Assembly: GCA_000181795.3 (NCBI GenBank)
Contig: CM012953.1
Location: 19,605,081 to 19,669,080, forward strand
Direction of reading: 5' to 3'
DNA from: Trichinella spiralis
Lineage: Eukaryota > Nematoda > Enoplea > Trichinellida > Trichinellidae
DNA length: 64,000 nucleotides
Below, piece by piece: positions 1 through 16,058 of the stretch (its first letter is position 1; each line of letters begins with the position of its first letter). The notes under the pieces were generated by a model. That model did no database searches. It had not been told where the DNA came from and worked only from the letters and a program-made list of their open reading frames with translations. The position numbers and the translations under genes were made by a program.

Positions 1-35
1 AGATTAAAGCCGAATGTCTACGATAGTTGTGAAGA

Positions 36-2692
<2,657 letters not shown>

Positions 2693-4092
2693 TTCTAAAG
2701 AAAAAAAAATTAAATAAACAAAATGCCATATTTTTAATATAAAAGAGTAAACAAAAGTAGCAAACAATAATTAGAGGAAGCAAAAAAATAAACAAAAAAT
2801 GGTGTGAAATAAATCAAAGCTTCCTTCTCAGAAGCATCAAATTCATACAAATGTATAGAAGGGTATGGGGAAATTTTCACAACGCATTCAATGAAACCAA
2901 CTCTGATTGGTGGGCATTCAGTTTGCTGTAGTGTGTCGAGAGGCAACCACACATCAGATAGGTCAAATTTGTTACATAACCGTATGCTCAATTAGTAAAG
3001 CGAACATCAACTGACGGCGGTTATGGTTGTGTCCATCTTACGGTGACAATCGAATTTTTCGCCTCGTTTACAACATTTACTGGCAGCTTTGTTTGCCACT
3101 GATTGTCTGATTTTCCGCCTGATTATTCGCCTAATCAGAATAATGTGATCACAATTAAATTATCGTTCTGATCAACGCGACAATTTCTGCTTTTCTCCGG
3201 ATTGAAAGATTAACCTCGGAAGCAATCAGTCAAATCGACTGCATCTCCTACAATATTTGCATCTTTGCTTACAAATGGATAATAATAATGAATCATTTTT
3301 CATTTCACGCATTAATATACATATAATTCATCATTTTATTCACTCACATATGCATCAGAAAACAACACATGAGCATTCATATCCATCATTTCAGTTTAGT
3401 TGCATACAATAAAGTTTAAAATTTTTATGCCAATATTTGTTATAAAATTAAATTCCTCTGATAAAAAATTCAATCTTATTTAACAGAATGTTAATAAAAC
3501 AAAAGAGATGAAAACAAATTTATATTTTCTAACTTCAAATTTTTGTTTTACACTAGTTTAAACATTTAAAGAAAAGGGCGTTTCGCTTGAAAATATAATA
3601 TTATTAAACAACTTTCTACTGTTTCGTTTTTGATGAAAAAAGAACAAATTTCATATTTATAAAATGAAAATGATTCTATTATTACATCTATTCCGTGTTT
3701 AATAAAAGCATTATCATAATTTTTAATGATGTTGTAATTTAACTAATCATAACAATTAAATTACGTTATTAATTCAATATTTACTTTTATAGGCAGCTTA
3801 GAAATCATTATAGCTACTAATTTCCTTGAGAATATTTATTTAAAAAATTTTCTCATTTCTTTCCTTTAAATTATAACTTCTTTTTAATCGAATACGATAA
3901 ATTGATAAAAATAAAATTCACCATTAAAAATTTCTTGTATCTTGAATATAGCAGTAAGTTAACAGGCTTATTTATTATGTACAGTTTGAAAATCTCATAT
4001 TCAACTTAAGACGTTTAGTCTAGCTTTTCCAAAAGAAACTCCATATTATGCATAAACAAACAAACAAATAATTCCATTCACATACTTCTGCA
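2693..4092. promoter_or_regulatory. Upstream region of the PHOX2 gene, with a GC-richer block at about 3000-3260
   Basis: No convincing gene is seen here. About 3000-3260 is less AT-rich than its surroundings and contains several TAAT/ATTA and TGATCA-like words, including the inverted repeat annotated separately. The position just upstream of the homeobox gene suggests promoter or enhancer sequence; this is inference from composition and position only. The rest, to 4092, is featureless AT-rich DNA. Confidence 0.4.
3119..3138. promoter_or_regulatory. Palindromic homeodomain-type site CTGATTA-N6-TAATCAG
   Basis: Two perfect inverted arms, CTGATTA and TAATCAG, are separated by six bases (TTCGCC). 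TAAT/ATTA cores in inverted orientation are the kind of site bound by paired-class homeodomain proteins, although their known dimer sites usually have 2-3 bp spacing, so the six-base gap is atypical. It lies about 430 bp upstream of the PHOX2 start codon, so autoregulation is possible but unproven. Confidence 0.4.
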
Positions 4093-4549
4093 TTATTTAT
4101 TGGAAGAAAGTAAATTTTGCTTCAAAGTGGAATCAATCAATGCTTTGGCACTTTTGTAATGACTTCTTTCTTCTGCTTGATGATTTTCAAATAAAGCAAC
4201 AGCTAATATTAAAAAAATATCCCAAAATAACTAGATTAATAATGAATGAATATATTTAATAAATAAGTTAATCAGAAAATACTTGCTTTAACAATAGTAA
4301 AGCAGAACAGAACAAGAATAAGAACTTGAAACAAAGACGTCACTGATAATTAAATTTAAAATATCAACGTTCAATTTTTTAAAAATGAAATTTATGAACA
4401 AGCTCATATTTAAAACAATATAAAAATAAAAATAAAAATGAACAATATGAAGAAATGTAAAAATCTGTCCAAGAGGAATAAATGTAAAAAGCATGACAAA
4501 CAATGAAAACGTGATTACATATTCCAACATTTAAGCAACGATTGATAAG
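4093..4549 (-). CDS. Orphan pair of terminal exons of an unrecognised gene
   Basis: A minus-strand segment 4202-4093 follows an acceptor (AATATTAG) and stays open for 35 codons to TAA, with helix-like residues including HYKSAKALIDSTLKQN. A 31-base segment 4549-4519, flanked by TTATTTCCCAG and a GTAATC donor, joins it in phase (residues LINRCLNVGI then S). The predicted tail looks like a solvent-exposed helical pair, as in TPR-type repeats, but no family is recognised. No convincing upstream exons were found before the end of the flippase gene at 5579. It could be an alternative 3' end, the tail of a small gene or a chance reading frame. Confidence 0.28.
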
Positions 4550-5578
4550 CTGGGAAATAATTTAAATACAATCTGTATAAACGAAAACGACTAAGAAAAA
4601 TACCACCTACGGAAAAACAGCAACACTGCTGCTTTGTTTATTAAATTGCTTGTTCCGTAATAAATATACAATTTACATATTATTGAAAATTTTGTATGAA
4701 AAAATTTTATTTAAATAACTTCGAAACAAAACACAATCTTCACAGGAAATTTATGTCAGTAGTGCATTTTGGTAGTTTGCTAATTTGAGTTTCAATATTT
4801 CAAAATATTTACAATTAATTTAAGCTATACAAAACGCTTTAAATATCTCAAAGAATACATTGGAAAAATGATTAAACATACCAAGTTTATATTATTCACA
4901 TATTACATCAATCATACGTATAATAAAAACTGCCAAATTCAAATTTTAATCGTTTAAATTTGAAACTTATCAACATAAAAGCAATGCCAAACAAAAACTT
5001 TATTTAAATTTATTATTCGAATTCAAAAAAGAAACAAAAGCACAGTCGCAACTACAAATTGCAACAAATATATACTTCACACGTGAAGCAATAATCATAT
5101 TTTCAATGAATGCACTAGTGATGTGCTTACAAAAAATTATTAAATGAACCAAAAGCAATGTAGACTTTTTGTTCTTGCCCATCACAGAGAGAGAACAGCA
5201 CAGAATAGCAAGAAAATTTTTCCAAAATGAAAAAATAATATATTTAAAACACATCTTGGTAAAATGCAAACAAAATTGATGGCATTATTCTCTTCTCTTC
5301 TGGTACCATAAAGCCATAAAGTACTAAAATCAACACTGAAGTAAATCAAAACTTTGATATATAATGCACAAATTATATATTAATTTTTTTAAATATTTCT
5401 TTTGAATACAACGCTATTAATTTATTTTTGTTCTTCATCATTTTAAATATAATCATTTGCGTAAGTTTCATTTAACATTCAATTTCAATTCTTTCAAATA
5501 ATTTATGTCACAATTAAACAATACAATTTTTTGTTTAATTTAACAAATCATATTACTTGTTCTAATATTGAGGAAAGG
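4550..5578. other. AT-rich spacer and flippase 3' flank
   Basis: No supported gene is seen. On the minus strand an AATAAA hexamer at 5426-5421, about 150 bases past the flippase stop, is a plausible polyadenylation signal. A short minus-strand frame near 5184 beginning MGKNKKST ends soon in non-coding-like sequence and is not called. Confidence 0.5.
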
Positions 5579-8500
5579 TTAGTTTCCCTCCGGTTTAGCC
5601 TTGGTAGAATCGTATGCACGAATAACTTCCGCCTGAGAAACAGCACCACGTTCTTCTTGAGAAAATGCATAACCATCTATGATTACACATATCATATTAT
5701 ATTATGATTGATCATCTGAAGAAATACATTATTAAAAAAATGTTTTTTACTATTATAGCAAAAACGTTATTATTTGTTATTATTGAATTTCACATTACTA
5801 TATTTAATCCATTGTCATTTCATTAATTAACACTAAATCGCTATATTATCTTATTTGAAAGTTGTTTTTATTTTTTTTTATTTAATGTTCTTCACATAAA
5901 ATACACGCGCTACATTTGAACGACAACAAATAAAATTGAACGCAAATATAATTAATTATTGAAAACATGTACGTGAATAGCATAAAAACTGAAAACAACA
6001 GTTTATTTTCAGTAAACGGAAATTCAGTGTAAACAACTCAAGTACGCTACTGTCAGCGTGGTGTAAAAAAAAATAAGCTTACGCTGAGCTTCGTGTGCTA
6101 AGCTAACTCCGGATGCAGTTCGTCGGAAAACATTTCTCAACAAGCGCGCTGTTTCCGTTAATCTGAACAAGCAAAGTAAACATATAAATGTACTTCACAT
6201 GAAATGAGATTCTTTTAAAAAAGTTTTGCAAGTAAATAAGATAAAAATAATAATATACAAGTTCACAGCACGAACAAAATACCAATTTCAGTTAAATTAA
6301 TTGACCTTAAAAGCTTTTAAATTTAATTTTTGCATAATCTGTTTAAAATCTTTACAGAAAAAGTAAAAGTGATACCGTCCATGTTTTGAAAGTTTAGGCA
6401 AAACAACAGATGGATCTAACTGTTGCAGTTCCAATTCACGCACTTCATCTGCCAAAGTTTTGAACATCGTGCGTCGAAATCTGCAAGGTAAATGATGTGA
6501 AAATTCAAATGAACTAATTAATATTCATGATTTTCAGAAACATATAGATTTACATTTTATAAGTGAAATCAAGAAACAATGTTAACGCTGGTATCAAAAA
6601 CAGGGCCATCCAAAAGAGACTCGAGCTGATCATCATCACATCCTGAAAATAAAATCTTCTTAAAGTCGTACAATCCCTTTAACAGTACATCACAATGCGA
6701 ACCATTCCTGCCATTTCTGGTGCTATTGAAATCGTCGGCCATACATTGCAATAAATGAAAAGGAAAAAAAACCAAGCTCCAATGCTTCCCCAAATTGCCA
6801 AGTGAGAGAGCTGGAATACAAATTTATGAAAAGACAAAAAAAAACATCAAGCTCATTTCAATAATCAATAAACCCAAGTCCACGCATCCAATTCAAGGCC
6901 AGCTTTCAAACAAACCGATACAACAACGTACTAAAAAAAGATAAGATAAACAAACTTAGAAACAAAGAAACTATCATTTAAATAAAGCCGACCGTATAAA
7001 CACAATTTCCAAGCATACATAGCCCACCGGTTCGGCCATTAGGCCAAGCAACATCTAAAAAAATTAATTAATTTGAAAAATATATATTATTCAATCCAAT
7101 ATTTGTTCAATCACTGTTCTGAATTAAGTGAAATTACCTTGGGCAAAAGTCAACTTGCTGAGCCAAAAAAGCAATACTGAGTGATATATAGCATTGCATA
7201 TCCAAAGCCAAAAAATCTTGAAAAATTAATCATGAAGATTGTTAGAATCAATTTTCATAAAAGAAAATGTCAATTTCATACCTTTACACTGAATGCTTCT
7301 CTACTCTGGGACAGTTTGTACAATGTTGGATATTTTAACATTGTGGAGGCGCTTGCTGTCCGATCGAATAAGCCAATTGCAAGCGGGGGTGCTGCTGTGA
7401 AAACAACATTGTATAAGCCGATACACCAACGTTCAAACAATGTTTGTCCAGACCAAGCACTTAGAACAGCAAACCACAACTAACAAATGTACACTTCATT
7501 TCAGCAACAATCAATCACAACTTAATAATAAATGTTCATTCAAAATGATACAATACAATTTTGTAACGCACTGTAAGTCATTGCAATATTGTATGAATGC
7601 ATCAGTTATTTTTCAAAACTACGCCTATTTAATGCTCTCTAAATTCTCTCTTCCTTATATTCCTGTGATATCATCATCATTATTATACGTAAAAATAATG
7701 ATGATCAATTTGCACAATAAAAAAATCACTTGCATACAGTTGAAAAAGTTTCATTTCACTTACTTCAATTATATAAAGACAAATATTTTTGTGAAAGGAA
7801 TACAAAATTAATTTTGCCATTCGGTGGAAACTCCAAGCTCCATGAACGAATAAGAGTCGTGATAAGAAACGAAACTAAAATGCAACAAGTATCTATGTTA
7901 AATTTGTCAAAAATTAATATGTCAGGTAGTATTATTAAACGGCACTTGAGCAATTGTATAATCAGAAGCACACGCAGCCTGCAAGCCTTCAACACCGCTG
8001 ATCCCAACACCAACATGAGCGGCTTGAATCATTGCAACATCGCTAAACAACAGCAATAGCAAATGAAAGAAGTTTCAGAATATGCATTCAGTATGATAAA
8101 TTCGTGCGCATACTTAGCTCCGTCTCCAATTGCCAGCGTTATTGCTCCGACAGATTGTTTCACAAGCTCCACTACTTCTGCCTTTTGCATAGGAGTCACT
8201 CTAAATGTAAATATAATGCAAAAAATAAAATTTACGCAATCAGTTTTTTAGAATTAATCTCTAAACAATTGTGCTTCTCTACCAAGTGACATGACAACAA
8301 TAACAGGCAAGTCATTTTTAAAGATAAACCTCTCTTACCTACAACAAATGACCACACGACAACATATAGCCAAATCAAGGAACGTTCGTCGAATATCTCC
8401 ATACAAAGCATAGTTCAGACTCTAAAAATGTGAATATGGCAGCAAGCAATTCAACACATCAAGTTCAGTTGTGCGTATATATGTATACTTTTCCAGAAAT

Positions 8501-11500
8501 AAGCAATGCAGCATCGTTATCAGAGTCTATGTTACTACCAATTCCATTTACATAACTCAGAATACATTCTTTTGTTTCCTGAAATAATTTTCAATTAATA
8601 AATAATTTTATTAAGTTTCCTAAGTTTTTTACATCAAAACTATCTTTATTAACAAACATCAAAGCCATTGTCGGAGTAATCAACTTGCTTGAACAAGCTA
8701 TATTAATAGCAGTTTCTTGCTTGTCGCCAGTCAGAACCCATATTTTTATGTCAGCCTTTAACAATGCAGCAATTGTTTCAGGTACTCCCTGACAAAAAAT
8801 AAAAGTAAACAAATTACAAAAGCACAAAATAATATAAAGCAGATTTACTTCTTGGAGCTTATCTTCAATTGCCGTGGCACCAAGCAATTTCAAATCCTAA
8901 AAGTTAGAATAATCGCTTGCATTTACCAATGAGATCAGCAAACAATATGCAATAAATGAATGATGTCAATAATTACTTTTTCGATCAGTTCAGCAACCGC
9001 TTCCAACTTTTTTTCTCTTTCATACAGAGCAACACTAGCTTCAGAAAATTTTTTGTTCCATTCCACGTAAAATTCTTCATTGATGTCTGCTCTTGCAAAG
9101 CACAGTGTACGATAGCCTGCAATTCAAACAATGCTTATACAATAAAATTGCACATAAATCAAAATTCAAATTAACCCGAAGCTGCAAATTCTTTTAAATG
9201 ATCCAACGTAATATCAGAATACAGCTGATTTGAAGCCAAACGTTCATAAATGACAGAATCCTAAGTACAATGCAAGTATTGAAAGGAAAGTAATAATTAT
9301 TACAGTATTTTTTTGTCCAAAACGTACTGCACCCTTTACGAAAAGTTTTATTTTTTTGTTTGGTGTTCGAACAACAACGCCCATTCTTTTTCGATTACTT
9401 GTAAACTCCAAAACATTCAATATTTCATATCTTTCGCTAATTCCAATCTAAAACAAAAAGCAAATGTTCATTTCAAATATGCCTCGAATCATGCATAGTT
9501 CAATGGTCAAACTAAATGCATGCACCGATTTCATGTTTGATTAAACTGTCCATCAATCACAAAAATAATCTTCATTAATTTCAATTCAATTGACATACAT
9601 ATAGGCGCGTTAATTTTTATTCACTGCAATATTACAACCGTTGTTCAGATTGCAAATGACAGTTACCAAATTCAACATGCTTGAGTGTTATTATTTGAAA
9701 ATTTCCCCTTGGCAGACAAAATGAAATTTTCACTAAGAACATTCTGTCATTAGCAAAGTTGCAGCGACAGCGGAAAAATCAATTAAATCTAAAGCGTCAA
9801 AATGGAAATGATTTTACTCTTCTTTAAAATGCAACCTTTCATAAGTATTACTCTTTCATTTTATATACATCTATCACTTTGAAATGAAATTCCCTATTAT
9901 CAGCATCATCAAATCATCCACAATGATAGTTTAAATAATTTTTATTTAATCAAATACTCAAAAAATAAAAAACTACGCTCTAAGATAAAAATTCGAATTT
10001 TTCTCAAATCGAACATGCTTGACTGAACAAAATCAGTACATATAATTCTTTCTGTTTGATTATCGTACCGAATACTGAATACAGTATGCTTGAAAAAAAA
10101 ATATAAAACAAAACTGCTATTAATGTAATAAATTATCAACAAGAACTCTTTTAGTTTAAATCAATATGCCGATGCTCATTTGTAGATTGCATCATTTCAC
10201 TGAAATACAACAAAAAAAACGTCATTTCTAATTAAAAAAAGATGGATTATTTTTTAAATTGCAATTATAAAAAATTAACATGAAATAATTGTATACTATA
10301 TAAATAAATAAATGTATGTATGTATGTATGTTCAAAAAAGACATACCGCAGAGAGAACAATTGCTTCAGGAGTTCGGGTGTGAAAAATGAATCCTAAATC
10401 TTTTGCACCACGAACCAAAGCACCTTCGTCTAGAAATGAATTGAAATTCCATTGAAAAAGTAAAAGCCATATTATTAAATTTGACACACGAATAAGTACT
10501 GACCAGGGGACGATGCCTGGTATTGCAATTCGCCAGTTTCATCGCTCGGCTTCTCTGGAACAACCGTATGACAGACGGCCATCATTGTGACAAATTCCCT
10601 AATTACTGGGCTTGTTACCTATAAAATAGGGAAAGATATATTTAAAAAACAGTTGGATAAAACAGAAATAGACTGAATGAAATAAAGCAACGAAATTTCG
10701 CGCTTACATGTCGAGTGTTCAAATTTCGCAAAAGATTAGGATCGTCGAATTTTTCAGATTCATTTTGTCCATAAATAATGCCACCAATTGAACACCTTTT
10801 GAACATCATTATGTTCCTAGTCAGTGTACCAGTTTTGTCAGAAAAAATATATTTCACCTAAAAATTTATCAATCAATTATACATATCAATTTAAATAACC
10901 AAAATTTAATACACGCACTTGACCAAGTTCTTCATTTAAATTCGATGTTCTCGCAGCAGCAGGTTGATCCGTTGGTGCATAATACATTTCCAAATCCTAT
11001 TCATAAACAACATAAAAAGCAATTTATTTGCCCAAAAAAAAACTAAAATAATAAAAATGCATACAAAATTAATAAAAATTGCTTGAACAAAACGCACGAC
11101 TTCAAGTGTGACTTGCAAGCTGATCGGTATTAAATTGTTGTACAAAATAATAAATGTTAAAAAGTTGTAACCAAAATGTGTCGATTGTACTTCTAAAAAG
11201 GGATTATTTCAAAAGGATACAGGTGAATTTTTTCCATCTCAAATTACCATAAAGACCCAAATACCAAGAAGAAGTTTGGTAAGTGTTGGACCAAATCTGA
11301 GCAGCAATAGCGCTGATTAATGACGTGATCATCAAAATCACAAATAATATCAGGATTTGATTGTTTGTAATTCGATCAACGTTTGATCTGAAAATATTTA
11401 ATCAATCAAATATAATTGCAAAATAAAAAAAATCAAAAGTTCTCAAATAACCGCTTCAATGGAGCAACGTTGGAATTTAACATCAGTTTCGTTTCGTGAC

Positions 11501-14370
11501 CAGTGTAAATAACAACACCAAATATCCATTGAGTATTCTTCAAAAGGGACCCTCTTAACAACAGTTGATCTGGACCAAGTGGAATTTCAGTATTGTCAGG
11601 CAGTGTCAATTTTCCACTAAGCTCATACAATTGTCTATTCGGGGGTTCACAGTCAAGGTAGGCGAAAAATTCCCCCAGCGTCTCATGACTAAGCAAATGA
11701 GCAGTTTTCACAGAACCCTGTAAATGATTAATAATAATAAAAAATATCATAATTGTCGACAAATATTCCAATCAACAACCTGCCGCAACTTCAAATTCGT
11801 TTCACCGTCAAGATTCGATGTTTCCACGTACGCCATTGCCTGCGGTTCGCTAAAGCAAAACAATTATGCTTTGTGTTGCTAATTTAAATTTTTTTTAGTG
11901 AACATTAACTTATATCTTTGAAACAATTATTTTCCTTAAAATAATTTACAAATGCTTAAACAATCGGAAAAGTTATAGATCCATAAAATTTAAACTAAAT
12001 CAACAACACATTTCATCTACTTTACCAAATGCTGCTTTTTTAATTTTGAACGGTAAAAAATTAAATAAAACTTAGAAAAAATAAAAAATGAAAATTTCAC
12101 CTTGAGGAAAGCAATACCAAATCAGCAGGAAAAAACTGACCATCGACAATTTTCACCAAATCCCCTACGTTAACCTATTATAACATTGCCAATATTATTA
12201 ATGTGATGTCAATTAAAAGAACAAATACGATTTCAAAAATTACATTTTCCCAAAGCTCATCTACCCAGCGACCAAATCGTAATACCAACACTTTGCTTCG
12301 GTTAACTTTTCGATCAGCATTGTGACGTTTCTTAAATTAATATCCAATCACACATAATATATATTTCACAATAATAATACTGCATGTATTTCAGTAGTTC
12401 CATGTTGCTGATGCAACACAGTCAAGTTCATATTAAAATTTTATTGCAAATAATCACTCCATTCTCTCTAATTATAATTTAAAGTTCATTACCAATGCAA
12501 AATGGAAACAACTTTGTTCAAAAATAAAATCAATTACATTATTATTTCTCATAAAAATCATAATTTAATCATTTACATTTAAAAAAGACATATTAAAAAA
12601 ATTTTACAATAAATGATAATGATAATGGAGAAAAATCATGATCAATAATGTTGATAAATCATTTTTTCTTTATTATTTATTAAATAATTGCCAGAAAACA
12701 TTTTAAAAGCTATATATATATATATATATATATATATTTTAAATATTATTATCAGATACAAATGGTAATTAATTTCAATTACCCAATCTTCAATTATCTC
12801 TTTAATTGCTGAAACTGATAAAATGCATAACAATGGCACAGCAGTAGTATAACGACCAGTTGGTGACACATCTGGTATTTGCTAAAACATATGTAATAAC
12901 GTAATGTCAATTTTAAAAACTGAAATAAAAAAGTAATTACCTGCAATAAACCAATGAACAGAAAAAAAATATTTGCATAACGACGGAACTGCTCAAAAAG
13001 AAATCGAGGAAAAAATGTAATTGCATTATACTTTGCAGTTCTAAAACATCAATAAATATTAATGTGAAATATGTTAAGCTCGTATTTCATTATTTAATTC
13101 TCATGCATGTATGTACAACTGGACAGTATTAATCTTAACAATTTTTGAAAAAGATACTGTAAAAAATGAAATCTCCGGTACATTTTTTAAACATACACTT
13201 TCAAATAGTAATAAAACATCGATTGGGTCAATAAGATAAAATAAATGCCTATCAACGTCTGTTAATTATATACATGCAAACATTTTCATTCTTTTACAAT
13301 AATTAACTAAATTCGATACAAAAAATGCAGCAAACATTAAACGCAAAAATAATAAAATTACGCAAAAGATATGAGCAGCAAAAATTTTCAAATAATACAG
13401 TTCAGATTTTCAGGTTAAGAATAAACATAAAATTCAATAATAAAAAACAAATTTTTAAATTTTCATAATTTCGTTCAAATTTTTTGTTTTAAAATAACAT
13501 TTCTCGTAAAAAGCTGCAAAAGCTTTGCTTTTGTTCAATATGCTTCTTAAATTTACTTATTCATCACTGTCATTGGAGAAACTAGCTAATTTATAATACT
13601 TTTACTACTATAAATTGCCTTGAAGAACAAAAAATCACACGCCTCCTTTACATTAGTAAAAACAAATAAATTACTGAACATAAATTTAATATCATGAGAT
13701 TAATTATTATTAATGTAAAGAATGGCAAGTACTCTTCACAATCAATATTCTGACTACCAAAACGAACATCAGAAGCTCCATCTGAATTGTGAAACTACTG
13801 ATTTTACTGTTTAATATAGATTTTTGCTTTAAATAATGATAAATTTAACAGAAGCCAGATTGTAATTGCAAATAATTAATATGTTACGTATAAATTTTTT
13901 TCAATAATGAACTCTCTTAAATTGATAATTAAAAACCTCACTACAACCCAAAATGATTTTTCTTTAAGCATTCACTTCTATATTTTTCACAATTTTCGCT
14001 CAACAATTTACAAAGAATTGCACATTTATAAATGTGTGCACTTGGAAAATGATATAAAATCACAATTCACTTCTCCGCATATCAAACTGAACTGAATTGA
14101 AAATTACACACATTAAAAATAATCCAATATTTGAATTTAAAAATGTGGACAAACACCTATTTTTTTAGTTACACTGCCCGTTTTGAAATACAATTTACAT
14201 AAAAATAATGAATCATTAGCTTCAATAAAAACGAATAATTTAGATTTATCTGTTTGTACGTGTAAATGTTCAATTTAATATACTTACGAAATTTTGTTTG
14301 AACAATATTTTATAGGCTGTGAACGGTTAATGTAAATTTTTCTTTCGGTATCCAAAATTGCTGGCGACAT
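5579..14370 (-). CDS. tat-1: P4-type ATPase, ATP8A/TAT-1 class phospholipid flippase
   Basis: About 30 short exons on the minus strand run from ATG at 14370 to TAA at 5581-5579. P4-ATPases flip aminophospholipids, chiefly phosphatidylserine for this class, to the cytosolic leaflet of plasma and endosomal membranes with a CDC50 partner. Landmarks in order are: the first exon with [10 protein letters not shown] (14370-14288); [10 protein letters not shown] and KEIIEDW near 12.8 kb; the actuator motif DGETN near 11.8 kb; PISL in membrane helix 4 near 11.1 kb; the phosphorylation motif DKTGTLT near 10.82 kb; KGA near 9.3 kb; [11 protein letters not shown] near 8.7 kb; GDGANDVAMIQ split across an intron near 8.1 kb; and [11 protein letters not shown] near 7.4 kb. 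The last two exons read [12 protein letters not shown] and [11 protein letters not shown], the ATP8A tail. All catalytic residues seen are intact. TTTTTTTGTAG lies one base before the ATG. Exact exon ends were not all checked. Confidence 0.93.
12711..12737. repeat. (TA)n microsatellite in a flippase intron
   Basis: An uninterrupted TA dinucleotide run of about 27 bases lies in the intron after the exon encoding KEIIEDW. Confidence 0.9.
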
Positions 14371-14768
14371 TCTACAAAAAAATAAAGTACATTAATTGAA
14401 ACAGCTGGTAGAAAAAGCAAGAAATGCATTGAGAATTCTTCTAACAAATTGTACATCAAAGCAGACGATAACAGATCAATCACTGATAATGAAACTTAAA
14501 CTGTAAACAGTATAGTCAATGCTGTTTAGCAAATAGCAAAGAAGTAAATAAATCACAATGGAATAAAATTTATACACAAAAATATAGATAAAAAACTAAA
14601 CATCAGTAATACTTCATATTAATTTAAAAAAAATAATACAAAGTAATAATGCATTACATGTTCTGTACTTTAAATCATTAAATGTTTTATGTAAATATAA
14701 ATATTGAATATTACTTATAGTATTTTAAAAAGTGCAATAAGGATTTAGCAAAATAAAAAAGGAATAGT

Positions 14769-14956
14769 CTACAGTAACCAAAAACCACAATCAATAATAC
14801 CTATAACAAAGCCACGGTAGAGAAAACGCAGATAACGTCCACTGAACACTATTGATCGAATATGTTTCACGCAAAATGACGGCAAAACAAGTGATGACAG
14901 CAAAAGGCCAAAGCCGTAAAACCAGCAGTAGAAATTGCAAACTGCAATCTGAAAAT
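14769..14956 (-). other. Orphan coding-looking segment upstream of the flippase
   Basis: A minus-strand segment after an acceptor (TTATTCTTTCAG) is open for about 61 codons to a TAG, with a possible GT donor inside it near 14802. The frame is hydrophobic and aromatic (CNFYCWFYGFGLLL, LRFLYRGFVIG), as in a membrane segment, and the block is less AT-rich than its flanks. A second frame is also open over most of it, which weakens the case. No family is recognised and no partner exons are apparent. It may be a 5' non-coding exon of the flippase. Confidence 0.22.
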
Positions 14957-16058
14957 CTGAAAGAATAAAAACATTAAAAAATCAAAAACGCTATTTGAAT
15001 AGTTTTATTAAAAAAAGATTAACAATATTAAGACATGCTTGTAACATGATTGAGCTTACAAGTGAAACTGGAAACTTAAACAGTTATGAATATGTGACTG
15101 AGGCAAATCAAAAATTCACTTCAAAGAACAGTTGCCCAACATATTTCACATTCATATAAACATATATACAAACAAACAAAATAAAGTTTAATAAAGCATA
15201 CAGTCTAACATTTCTCTCATCATAAAAATCACGGAATACATTTAATTTGTTCACAATAATTGAAAATTTCAGCTGAAAAATGCATGACGTGCAATCTGTT
15301 ATATAATAAAAGCAAAACACTTATATTTCGAATAAAAGTATATCAAACCTTCTACGATGAAAAAAAGACCACCTTCAATGTATTATCCTTTTAAAAAAAA
15401 TATATTCAGCAGCATTCGCAAAAGTGCAAAAGAAATAAAAAAATATTTAAGGGTCACTCGAGCACCAAATAAGCATTTAAGATCATAATATACTGTATCT
15501 AATAATAGTTTTCAGGTTACATAAAAATTATTGTTACATACTATTTGTAAAATAAATTCTGAAAGTTTACATGAAATTATAAAATAATTGACAGATATAA
15601 ATTTTTTATTTTAAGTCATTAATACGCGCAATTTTTAGTTATCATTTATGCAGTATTCTCATATTTCAATAGTATTGAGATGTTTAAACGATTACTTTTG
15701 CTGCTGCTTTAGCCATAAAACTTTTAAAGAAAAATATATAAAATCTCCATTTCTAAATTTTATTTTTGCTTTATTCTGTAACACAGCAAATTAGAGTTGC
15801 ATTTGATCAACACAATAAAATCTTAAAATTTTTTCTTATTTTTTACACTCATACGGACAACATACATTTTCTTTATCTTTGAGTAATTAAAAAGAATTAC
15901 CAATGCTTATGTTGTTAGAATTCTGAACAAATAACTGTATAAAAATTATTTTTTGCCATACAAAATATTTAATGGATTCGTAATTTCACAATTACGTTAA
16001 AAAGTTTTTATCAAACAAATATCAGAGCTGAAGAATCTTTGTTATTCATAGATTGAAA
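14957..16058. other. Intergenic AT-rich spacer
   Basis: No supported gene is seen. Minus-strand AATAAA hexamers near 15.76-15.78 kb may serve as polyadenylation signals for the Nup93 gene that ends at 16059. Confidence 0.5.

Noticed and set aside
5000-5269. 89-codon minus-strand open frame past the flippase stop
   Set aside because: Hydrophobic AT-driven composition and no splice partners; treated as flippase 3' flank.
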